DNA from: Tubulanus polymorphus
Lineage: Eukaryota > Nemertea > Palaeonemertea > Tubulaniformes > Tubulanidae
Direction: 5' to 3'
DNA length: 64,000 bases
NCBI RefSeq assembly: GCF_964204645.1
Contig: NC_134030.1
Span: 14,786,447 to 14,850,446 of the forward strand
The notes under the pieces are model-generated. The model was not told where the DNA came from, made no database searches, and saw only the letters and a program-made list of their open reading frames with translations. The translations under genes were made by a program, and so were the position numbers. Shown here piece after piece: positions 30,982 through 41,342 of this stretch; the stretch's first letter is position 1, and the number at the start of each line of letters is the position of its first letter.

Positions 30982-31050
30982 CTAGTAATCAAATAGATTT
31001 TATGAGGAGTCTCAAGAGTAAATGAAAAACGAGAAAAGTTATCAAAGTAA

Positions 31051-31254
31051 GTAATAGGGGTTTAGTAGTTCTATACCATAGGTCGAAAGGTCGAGGTCGA
31101 GAAATTTTCCAAATGTGAAAATAACAATAATTTCTACTTGAATTAGTCGCGTACACTCCTAATTCAAGTAGAAATTATTATTATTTTAACATTTGGAAAA
31201 TTTATCAACCTCAACCTCTCAACCTTTGATATAGAACAACTAAACCCCTATTAC
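31051..31254. repeat. 204-bp palindrome (foldback)
   Basis: GTAATAGGGGTTTAGTAGTTCTAT at the left is mirrored by ATAGAACAACTAAACCCCTATTAC at the right. The arms (about 95 bp each, imperfect) meet at a short centre near 31150 containing GTCGCGTACACTCC. It abuts the promoter-like region of the main Polinton-like element. It may be a foldback MITE or part of the element's terminal structure. Confidence 0.75.
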
Positions 31255-31339
31255 TCTATCTAATCACAAGTCTCATAATTTACAAGCCTCAACACGTTGA
31301 GTATTGCGTATTACATGTTGATTCTAGATCCATCCATCT

Positions 31340-31630
31340 AGGAAAACTACATTAGCCAATCACAGTTGAGTATTACTCTAGCCAATCACAGTTGAGTATT
31401 TCCAGCCAATCACAGTTGAATATTCCCTATTACTCTATCCAATCACAGTTGAGTATTTCCAGCCAATCACAGTTGAGTATTTTACTATTATTCTAGCCAA
31501 TCACAAGCCTCATAATTTACAAGTCTCAACACGTTGAGTATTCCCTATTACACGAGCCAATCACAAGCCTCATAATTTAAAAGTCTCAACACGCAGCTGG
31601 GTTTTCCCCACTGTTGAGTAGTATAAATAG
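31340..31630 (+). promoter_or_regulatory. Promoter region with repeated CCAAT boxes and a TATA box
   Basis: At least seven CCAATCAC words (for example 31356, 31382, 31406, 31439, 31462 and 31496) sit in a tandemly repeated AGCCAATCACAGTTGAGTAT context. A TATAAATA box follows at 31622-31629, about 60-90 bp before the first ATGs (31689 and 31721). This is a typical polymerase II promoter layout (CCAAT-binding NF-Y sites plus TATA). It would drive the left gene block, headed by the polymerase. Confidence 0.7.
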
Positions 31631-31720
31631 GCGGGACTCACACATGGTTGGACTCACACGTGGCGGGACGCGTTGAGAGGTAAGTGTTATGTTCAATTTT
31701 AATAAAAAATTTAGTATTAA

Positions 31721-34700
31721 AATGGAAGCAAATAAGTACTACTGTCCAACATGTAATATCAATATAGATAAATCCCAAAAATCAAGACACAATAAAACTA
31801 AAACACATTTAGATAATAAATTGAAACTAGAATATAAAGATGATATATTAGAAACTAAATTAGATGAATTAAAGAATGAAAAAGAAACATATAAATGTGA
31901 TACATGTAATCAATCATTCAGTGATAAAAGATATTATAAAGAACATTTAAAATCTAAAAGTCATATTAGAAATATGAATAATGATATTTTAGGTGAAGAT
32001 TATTTTGATAATGATAATGATAAGAAACAGAAGACAATTAAAAGCATAAAAAATAAATTAAACAATAAAAGACCATACATGGAAGATGTAAGAAATTATA
32101 TTAATTCATTAGATAATAAAAAAAGATATAGAGATAACCGAAGCATTTAAAAGTGATATTGGCCCAGCAGCTATCGAGTTTAAATTTCATAAAGGAAAAA
32201 CATTAGAAGAAAATAAAAAACATTTAGAAAATATGAAAAATATTATAAAAATAATTACTGATGTTGAATATCCTAAAATAAGTATTTCATCAAAAGTAAA
32301 GTTTATAAAATCTGAAGATAAACCAATATATAATATAAATTCTCATTCACAACATATTATTTCAAAACAACATATAGATGATAAATTAGATAAATGTTAT
32401 AATGAAGTAAAAACTAAAATAGAAGAGAAATATTTTGAAGGATCTGGTTTAATATTTGATGAGATAATATTTATGACTTTACATGTTTATAACACAAAAT
32501 ATAATAAGTTAACTAAATCAAAACCAATTGATGAAAATAATATATCATATTTATAAAGAACCAGATATTGAAGCATCGAGTTATATCAAACTACCATTTA
32601 AAACCAATGCTGTAATAAATGTACAAAATGAAGATGATAAATGTTTTCTATGGGCTATAATAAGTTGTTTACATCCAACAGAAGATATTACACATAGTTT
32701 TAGATTAACTCATTATAAACAATTTGAAAAAAATTATAAGATAGATAAGTATCCTGTTATAATTAAAAACATCCCAAAAATAGAAAGAGATAATAATATA
32801 AAGATAAATGTATTTGATTTAATCAAATTACCAAATACAAAAGGTAACAATATAAAACATTATACATTAGAACCTCTATACTTATCAAAAGATTATGATT
32901 CAAATGATGTGATAGATATATTATATTATGAGAAACATTATATGTGGATTAAAAGAATTGATTTATTTTTCAAATCAGAAAATGATTTTGATAATAAAAT
33001 ATATGTATGTAGAAAATGTATAACTAAATTCAGAACTGAAAGGGTATTATTAAATCATAAACAATTATGTGAAAATCATGATTATTGTAAATTAGTTTTA
33101 CCAAATGAAAAAGATAAAATATTAGAATTCAAAAAATGTGATTACAAAAATAAAGTACCATTTGTAATATATGGAGATTTTGAATCATTAAATAAAGAAT
33201 TAACTGATCAAGATAGAAAAGAAATATATTATAAAAGAAAGAAACAAAATTCTAATGAAAATGATTTTTCAGATGAACCACCAAAAACAAATACTATTAA
33301 AAAGATTCATCAATCAGCTGCTGCTTTCGGGTTATATATAAAATCTGATTATCCAGAACTAATTAAAAGTGAATATTATCATTATAGAAATGAAAATGTT
33401 ATCAATCATTTTTGTGACTTATTAATTGAATATGAAATAAGATTTAGTAAATTATTGAATACAAATATAGAAATTATAATGACAGAAAAAGATAAAGAAG
33501 AATTTGTGTTTGCAGGTAAATGTTATTATTGTGAAAAGATATTTAATTATAAAGATAAAAAAGTAAGAGACCATGATCATTTGAATGGAAAGTTTAGAGG
33601 CGCTGCACATGAGAATTGTAACTTACAAGCTAAGAAAATTAACTTTGTACCAGTTATATTTCATAATCTATCAGGATATGATGCACATTTATTCATCAAG
33701 CAGTTATGTCATAAAATAGAAGAAATCAATAATGAAATAGAAATATTAAATTCAAATAGATCAAAAGATAAAATACCAACTTATAGATTTAGAATGTTAG
33801 CTAAAACATCTGAGAATTATATATCATTCCAATTTGGTTGCCTAAGATTTATAGATTCATATAGATTTTTAAATAGTTCATTAGATAACTTATCAAAATC
33901 ATTAGTTGATGATGAATTAAAGATATTAAAAGAATATTACCCAAATATTGATGATTTTAAATTAATGAGATATAAAGGAGCAATTCCATATTCATTTTAT
34001 AAATCACATAATGATTTTAAAATAACTGAATTATTGAAAGAACAATTCTGTAATTCAATGATGAATTAATAAATGAATATGTTAAAGATGAAGTCTATAA
34101 TAGAACATTGAATATTTGGAATCATTTCAAAATAGAAAATCATGGGCAATTAGTAGATTTATATCTAAAATCAGATGTATTATTATTAACCGATATATTC
34201 GAAAGGTTTAGAGATGTAAACCTAAAATATTTCAATATTGATCCTTGTCATTGTTATTCAAGTCCAGGATTAACATGGGATTGTGGATTAAAATTTACAG
34301 ATATAAAAATGGATTTGTTAACAAATATAGATCAATTATTATTATTTGAAAAATCTATAAGAGGAGGAGTTTCAGGTGTATTAGGTGATAGATATTTCAA
34401 TGTAAATGATAACCCTGGATATAAGTTATTATATATAGATGCAAATAATTTGTATGGTTGGGCAATGATGGAACCACAACCTTATGGAGTATTTGAAATA
34501 AGTGAAGTTTTACAGAATGAAAATAATGATAAATTTGATTGGAAGAAAAGAATTCTAGATATTGCAGATGATTCAGATACTGGTTACTTCTTTGTTGTAG
34601 ATTTAGAATATCCTGAACATATTAAATTTAAATCTAGAAATCTAGCTTACTGTCCCGAACATAAAACTGTAACTCATGAAGAATTATCAAATTACCAAAA

Positions 34701-35755
34701 AAGAATTAAACCCGAAAATCATATTCATACAGAAAAGTTAATGGTAACTCAAGAAGATAAATATAATTATGTAGTCCATTATAGAATGTTAAAGTTTTAT
34801 CTAAATCAAGGAATGATAGATATGAGTACATACATATATTTCATTTAGTCAATCTAAGTGGTTAGAAAAATATATAGATTTTAACACTAAACAGAGAACT
34901 AAAGCTAAAACTGATTTCGAAAAAGATTTCTTCAAGTTAATGAATAATGCATTCTATGGTAAGACTTGTGAAAATATTAGAAATAGAAATGATATTGAGT
35001 TAGTTAGTAATGGTAAAAGAATTAGACATTTACAAACATATCCTAAGTTCATTGGTAACAGAATATTTGATGAAAATTTAGCCGCAGTTAAGATGAGAAG
35101 AACTTCAATGAAATTTAATAAACCAATCTATGTTGGCGCCTCAGTTTTAGAATTATCAAAATTACTAATGTATGAATTCTATTATAATGTATTACAACCA
35201 CTTTTTGGAGAAAACCATATAGAAATATTATATTTTGATACTGATAGTTACATATTAAAGATAAAAACTGATAACATAACTGATGATTTAAAAACATTAA
35301 AACATCATTTTGATTTTAGTAACTATCCTAAAGATCATGAATTGTTTAGCAATGATAATAAAAAAGTTCCAGGGAAGTTTAAGGATGAATTAGGCGGTGA
35401 AGAACTGATAGAGTTCATAGGTATTAGATCTAAAATGTATTCATATAAAACTAAAGAACATGAAGCTAAAAAGTTAAAAGGAATAACCAAAAGTGTAGTA
35501 GAAAAGAATATTCATTTCAAAGATTACATCAATTGTATATTCAATGAAGAAGATAGAAAACATTAGATGAGATGTTTAAGATCTGAAGATCATGAAATGT
35601 TTATTGAAGAAATTGAAAAGATAAGTCTAAACCCATTTGATGATAAAACATATATTTTAGATGATGGAATTCATACAGTTGCTTATGGTTGCAATTTAGA
35701 TGAATACTTAAAATTTAAAAGAGAAGAAACAAAAGAGAACGAGATAATGAAATGA
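31721..35755 (+). pseudogene. Polinton protein-primed family B DNA polymerase, broken
   Basis: A gene of about 4 kb is broken into at least five open pieces by frameshifts (near 32130, 32535, 34070 and 34850) and by in-frame stops (35564 and 35753). Order of parts: two C2H2-type fingers (YYCPTCNI; YKCDTCNQSF), a region with DDKCFLWAIISCLHP typical of Polinton polymerases, exonuclease motifs (YGDFESLN; FHNLSGYDAHLF), a Cys/His insert (CYYCEK ... RDHDHLNGKFRGAAHENC), then polymerase motifs A (YIDANNLYGWAM), B (MNNAFYGKTCENIRNR) and C (YFDTDSY). An upstream in-frame ATG at 31689 is possible, but 31721 matches the start preserved in the fragment at 4290. In the family the enzyme replicates linear element DNA using a protein primer. 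The catalytic aspartates of motifs A and C are still present. Confidence 0.9.
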
Positions 35756-35799
35756 ATTCTAACGTGTTAATCAAATTTTAATAAAAATAAGTTATTAAA

Positions 35800-36153
35800 A
35801 TGGAGAGTAAACAAGCACACAGTGAGAACAACAAATTATTTCTAGATAGAATTAAAGATACTACAAATGTAAAATCTGTAGAATATAAATTCAAAAAGTT
35901 AACAGAATTAACAATCCATAAGAAATATCTAATTACAAATATTGTTACAGTTACTAATAACTATGGAGATAAATTAGTTATACACTTAGAATATGAAGGA
36001 TTAAAAGGAAATACATATAAATTCAGAACATATTTACCGGATAGATTTCATAGATTATCAAGTGAAGATTTAGAAGAATTATGTTCTGGAGATTTCTATT
36101 TCGTATACAAAGGTAAGAATGAAAAAGGGCACCATGAAATAGATTTCGAATGA
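35800..36153 (+). CDS. Conserved 117-aa Polinton-associated protein, main copy
   Basis: This intact ORF follows the polymerase region in the same strand. It is the same length as its paralogue at 12480-12833, with mostly conservative differences. It shares TIHKKYLITNI, NNYGDKLVIHL and TYLPDRFHRLSSEDLEEL. It is one of the few unbroken genes in this element, which may simply reflect its short length. The function is unknown; a nucleic-acid-binding accessory role next to the polymerase is a guess from position. Confidence 0.72.
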   Translation: MESKQAHSENNKLFLDRIKDTTNVKSVEYKFKKLTELTIHKKYLITNIVTVTNNYGDKLVIHLEYEGLKGNTYKFRTYLPDRFHRLSSEDLEELCSGDFYFVYKGKNEKGHHEIDFE

Positions 36154-36170
36154 GAAAATATGTAAAATAA

Positions 36171-36932
36171 ATGGTAGAATTAAAAGAATACAGAATATTT
36201 GTAGATTCTATAAAACTTACAAATTATAAATCTCATAATTTACTAGTACAATTAGATAGAGAATTCAAGAATTGTGTAGATTTAAAATTAGTTAATATAA
36301 GTTTATGTAATTCTTTTTACAATATATCGAATAAAACTATTGAACATAGAGCTTTTTTAATTTTTAATAAAAATAAAAATGAATGGGTCTATATATATTT
36401 AAAACCAGGGTTATATAATTTAGATACATTAGCACAAATAATTAATAGAAAAGCCTGGCACAAATTAGGTAGTAGTTCTGGGTTTAGTATTAGATTTTTA
36501 AAAAGTGAGAGTTCTGATAGAATAAAGATAAGGTTGTCTAATAGTGAAAAACATAAATTTATGGTAAAAAAACCTATAGCTAAACTGTTAGGAATTCTTC
36601 CAGATAGAACTTTTACAAATATTGACGCTACTACACCAAACTTAATACCTTACACACATTTTTATATTTATTGCAATTTAATCGATCCTACAAAAACATT
36701 CGAAGCAACTAAAGATATAACTTGTAATTCTGGTTTACTAAACATTTTACCATTGAAGAATGTTAAAGAATTTGGAACGCAAATAAATTATAATTTAACA
36801 GAATGTGATTTCAAACCATGCATTCCTCGTTTTAATAATTTTAGATTAGAAATTAGAAATCATGATGGATACTTAATTGATTTAAATAATTTCCCTGTAA
36901 TTTATGAATTAGTTATAAGATGTAGAGAGTAA
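36171..36932 (+). CDS. Penton-like minor capsid protein, main copy
   Basis: An intact 253-aa ORF starts 18 bp after the 117-aa gene in an AAATAAATGG context. It begins with the YRIFVDS-type motif, a strand with LLVQLDREFKNCVDLKLV, then CNSFYNIS, as in single jelly-roll penton proteins of Polinton-type viruses. The C-terminal half (NYNLTECDFKPCIPRFNNF, RNHDGYLIDLNNFPVIYEL) is the best conserved part between the two copies. It is the last gene of the plus-strand block. Confidence 0.65.
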   Translation: MVELKEYRIFVDSIKLTNYKSHNLLVQLDREFKNCVDLKLVNISLCNSFYNISNKTIEHRAFLIFNKNKNEWVYIYLKPGLYNLDTLAQIINRKAWHKLGSSSGFSIRFLKSESSDRIKIRLSNSEKHKFMVKKPIAKLLGILPDRTFTNIDATTPNLIPYTHFYIYCNLIDPTKTFEATKDITCNSGLLNILPLKNVKEFGTQINYNLTECDFKPCIPRFNNFRLEIRNHDGYLIDLNNFPVIYELVIRCRE

Positions 36933-37025
36933 TTTTTTTCAACTAATATATGAATAAGTTTTAAAATAATAAAGGTTATTTATTGTTACTGAGGTTTCAA
37001 TATAAATTTAAAAAAGAAATATAAT

Positions 37026-37140
37026 TTAAGGTATTTTCAAATAATATGTATTAAATACGTATTAGATACGTATTAGATACGTATTAGAAACGTATTAGAT
37101 ATGTATTAGATATGTATTAGATACCTTAATACTTAAAACC
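37026..37140. repeat. 11-bp tandem repeat at the convergent gene junction
   Basis: About six copies of ACGTATTAGAT (37056-37124) are flanked by TTAAGGTAT on the left and ATACCTTAA on the right. They lie exactly between the two convergent gene blocks. A transcription-termination or replication-related role is inference. Confidence 0.7.
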
Positions 37141-37195
37141 CCCTTTTTTATTTACTATTATTTTATACAATTTTCAACTAATATTATTATTTGAG

Positions 37196-38095
37196 TTAAA
37201 TATAATTACTTTCTGAATCACTTTCATCATCACTCTCCAATTCATCATCAGACCCTAACAATCTATTCAAATAATCTACCGAATCTACATCAATAATTGG
37301 TTTATTGATATACTTATTAGTCATCTCATTTATATCATCAATAGTTGTTTCATTGTTATACTTATTCACTCAATCAAATTTATCATTATTTTCTACTTTA
37401 TGTTTCATAGAATCTTTATTATCAATATGCTTATCTGTAACTATATCACCATGTGGGTGCCGTATGGCACCATTTTCATTGTCATCTTTCTTAGTGTTTG
37501 ACCTTTATATTGTATTTACAATGCTTGATTCTAATATTTTTTTAGCAGCAGATAAATCTAATTCATCATTACTAGGTTCCTTAGATAAGAATTCACCTAA
37601 TAAATCTTTATATAAATCTTTACCATCTACTTTTTTATTTGAAACAAACTTTGTAACATAATTAAATGGGTGTTCTATAAATTCTCTTATACCAACACGA
37701 TCTATTACATTAGTAATATGTGAATTTGTATTCATATGATTATTCCAATTTGATGGAGCGTTTGAAAATTCACCTTTACAATAATCACAATAATTTCTAT
37801 TTTCACTAACATTTAATATTATTTCATTATTAGATGTAGTAGGTATTATATTATTAGATGGAGTAGGTATTATATTATTAGATGTAGTAGGTATTATATT
37901 ATTATCAATTACATTACTTAAATTATCAACAACTTCACTTTTATTATTATCGATTTCTATTAGTTTAGTTTTATAAATTTTGAAAACAGGATCAAATATC
38001 AAAGCTATATTACAAGGTTTTACATAATATAAACCATCATTATTTTCATGTGTATCGATGTATGGAATATGTTTATATACTTTACCTCTTTCCAT
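37196..38095 (-). pseudogene. C2H2 zinc-finger protein of the Polinton-like element
   Basis: A 300-codon frame starts in a TATATAAATGG context and is open to 37505. Two in-frame stops (37505 and about 37372) interrupt it before a natural end at 37196. The central region has three tandem copies of a short NNIIPT(T/P)S repeat, then a finger (CDYCKGEFSNAPSNWNNH, then H). The C-terminus is very acidic (DDELESDDESDSES). It is the last gene of the minus-strand block. The function is unknown; a regulatory or DNA-binding role is inference from the finger. Confidence 0.65.
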
Positions 38096-38127
38096 TTATA
38101 TAATATATTTTTATTAAAGTTAGCATT

Positions 38128-39357
38128 TTAATACATAACACTATCTAATTGTGAATTTACAATATTTAATTGCGCGTCAGATACAATATAAATGTGCATT
38201 TTAAAATTTTTGATTCCTTTATTCTTTGTCATGAATAATTGTATTCCATCTTTAGTGTTTTGTAATTTTTTTCCAGAACAATGTAATGAATTATCCTCTG
38301 TTGTTCTAAAATCTAACCATAATGCATATTTATTGCCGGTTATTACAATTTTCAGATGATTTTACTTTTTCATTCATAAAATGTTTTCAAATTTCTGGCC
38401 ATTGATCAATCATTCTCATTCCTTGACAAAATATTTTATTTGCTATTCCTTCGATAGTTATTTCTACTTTTGTTATTTCAGGATTATAATAATTATCAAC
38501 ATTTATTGCGCCATTAGTATATGTTGCAATGGTAAAAAATATTAATATACCTTTAATAGATCTTCTTGGGAAGTTAATATTCTCATTAATTATTTCATCA
38601 TTTGCATTAATAGTTACGGTTTTAAATTTATCAATATAATCATATAATAATGAAAATCCTTGATGGTATTGAGTTTGAATTATACTTGAAATATTTTCAT
38701 CAGTTACTGTATCATATTCTAAACATATATTCGATAATTTATAACTCATATCTTTATTAACGCTAGATAATACAATTTCATTTACAGGAGCAAATGTTAT
38801 CTCAAATATAATATCTTCTTGAATTGCGTATTTATATAAAGGTGCATTATTATTTATCAATTCAAAGTCTAATGGAATTTTATATTTGCTTCCATATATA
38901 CTTTTTATCAATTTATCTACAGCATTAGTTAATATTACGCTATTTTAGCTTCTGATCTAAATTTATTTTGGTTTTCTGATTGGATGCCTTGAAATATCAT
39001 ATTATTTCTATTTTCTTTAGTTAACCATAAATCTTTATAATGCATAAATAAATTATAATCATCTAATGAGAAAACTGTTTCTGGACCAATCTTTATTGTT
39101 AACTTTTTAATCAAATATCTTCCAACATTATCAACAACATAATTATTATTATTACCGATTACTTTTATATCGGCCGATAAATAAATACTATTTGGAACGT
39201 AAAAAGTATTTTGTGTTAATCTAGGAATTCTAACGTATAAAGTTTCATCGGGATTAATATTAGAAGGGTTATGAGTAATTATATGATGTGATCTTTCTGC
39301 TTTAATAGCATTAGATATTCTATGATTCTTAGAAGGATTGATATAACTCCCACTCAT
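38128..39357 (-). pseudogene. Major capsid protein, double jelly-roll type, broken
   Basis: It starts in a GTTAAATAAATGAG context. The pattern is that of Polinton major capsid proteins: NPDETLYVRIPRLTQNTFYV near residue 32, then GRYLIKKLTIKIGPETVF, KDLWLTKENR, NYYNPEITKVEITIEG and CQGMRM-DQWPEI. The end of the gene has LWLDFRTTEDNSLH and AQLNIVNSQL. A frameshift near 38935, a stop at 38387 and another frameshift near 38345 break the frame. In Polintons this protein forms the icosahedral shell, which is why they are regarded as endogenous viruses. The copy is not translatable as it stands. Confidence 0.82.
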
Positions 39358-39427
39358 TTATTTAACAAAAAATTTAATTATTTATTTTTAATCATGGTTA
39401 CTTGATATTTTTTGATATCATATTCAC

Positions 39428-40861
39428 TTAACCAAAAATAATTGCACTTACAACTGTAATTAAAAATAAAATAATATGTTCAGCAGCAAAGTTAATAATG
39501 TTTCCTGCAGATTTCAATATAAAACCAACAATTGATGCAATAATTCCTGGTAAAGCTGCAGCAGATTTTTTAGATAGTTCCCATAAATATTTTGCTAATT
39601 TCTTTAAACCATCTTTAACTTTATCTTGTATAGAATTATTATCTGGGGGTTTATCTGGTTTATTGGGAGTGGGAGTAGGAGTAGATTTTAAAGCATTTGA
39701 TATTGCTAAACCAATTGTTGTAAATAACATAGTTACAGCTGTTAGAATTGAAAGAATTGTTATTCCTTCTAATTTAAATAACAATTTTATTCTATCTTTC
39801 AATGATATTTCAGAATCTGGTTTCATCAACAAATCTTTAAAAATAACTTTTAATCTATTTATATTATAATCATATGATTTTAATAATAATTTAATTTCTT
39901 CTTTTTGTAATTCTATGTTATATTCTAAATCATCTTTTTCTTTTTCTAAACTCAATTTCTTCAATAACTTTATTATCTCTATCTAATTTTAATTGTTCTA
40001 TTTCTTTATTTTTATCAGTTAATTCTTTTTCTAAAGTTCTAATTTTAAAATCTCATACTTTTATCATGCGCAATTTTATCAGATGCATTTCTTATACTAA
40101 TAATCTCTCTAATTGCTTTATCAGAAAATATATCTAAATCTTCTAATTCTTGATCTGTTGCATCAAGTAATCCATTCGGTAAAAGTTTTTCAATTGGAAC
40201 TTTATTTGATTTAAGTTTACTAGTTTTGGAAGTTTTATTCTGTTCAGAACTTGTTTCTGGTTCTAAATTATTATCGATTGTTTCAAATAATTTATTGATT
40301 CTTTGTTTAAATACTCTTTCATTTTTAATAATTTCTTCTTGTGTTACATCTTCTGGTTCATTACTATTTCTTATTATTTTAATTTTAGATAGTAATGAGT
40401 CAGACTTAAGCAAAGTTAATTCTGCTAATATTTTTTGTTTGTTTTTTATAAGAGATATCAATATAATAATCATCTTTCAAACGATAATAATATTCACCAT
40501 CTAAAAACTTTAATTCTTGTACTAAAAGTCTAGCGCCTCTATCATTTATATTATATCCAGATTCTTTAAATACATGTTGAAATTCATACATAAATTCATA
40601 ATTTTCTAAATTTTCTCTTTCTAAACCTGGGTCTAAATTTTCAGTAGGTATTCTCGATCTAATTCTTCTATCATTTTCTTCTGTTGATGGGACTTTAGAA
40701 CCACTATCTGCTAAATTAGAATTATATGCTGATTCATCATCATTATCAATATCAGTTTCATTAAGATTAGCACCTGCATCATTATAATCATCATCAATAT
40801 ATCCTTCATTATTATTTCCCATTTCTCCAATTTCATAATCTTCTCCACCTTCTACATCCAT
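39428..40861 (-). pseudogene. Acidic coiled-coil protein with C-terminal membrane segments, broken
   Basis: Three frame-shifted open pieces (40861-40406, 40473-40045 and 39964-39428) follow one another without gaps and look like one gene of about 475 codons. The N-terminal part is acidic, followed by a charged linker. Near 39990 comes a coiled coil of repeated Lys/Glu-rich heptads, then a basic stretch (LKDRIKLLF). Next are a hydrophobic helix (TILSILTAVTMLFTTIGLAI), a proline/threonine linker (STPTPTPNKPDKPP), and amphipathic and hydrophobic segments to the end (AEHIILFLITVVSAIIFG). I recognise this domain order as a recurrent large gene in invertebrate Polintons. Its role is unknown; a membrane-active virion protein is inference. 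Confidence 0.65.
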
Positions 40862-41342
40862 TTACATAATAAAAAAATTAAAATTTAAAATATAATATTC
40901 CTCCGATTACAATTCCTATACAAGTTATAGCTAATTTAGTATTTTCATGGGATTTATTATCATCATTTAGTTTAATTATATCATGTTGAATATTATCAGT
41001 TTTTATATTTTCTGATGTATTGTAATCTTTTATTTTAGAATCATTATTTGATTTAATATTTTTAGTTTTAGTTTCCGTTGATTGAATATGTTTTTTATTT
41101 TTTTCACCTTCCATTAATTTTGGAGCAGTAATAATCTTTTTATTTATATCATTCAATCCAAATGAATTATTTATTGTTGCAGTTTTAATTAGATTATTAT
41201 AACCAATTATGTTTCCCATCTTTAATAATAAATCATTAGAAATAATTAATAGATTAGGGCCTATACAATAATTAAGTCTTACATGAGATTTATCTAAATA
41301 ATTTTGATATCTTATAATGTTTTCTGGAATCGATCTATTTTT

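Noticed and set aside
31689-31720. Upstream ATG at 31689 as the polymerase start
   Set aside because: It is in frame, but the homologous remnant on the minus strand at 4290 preserves the start at the position of 31721, so the later ATG is preferred.
39498-39869. 123-codon plus-strand ORF
   Set aside because: It is the antisense shadow of the coiled-coil/membrane protein gene of the Polinton-like element.
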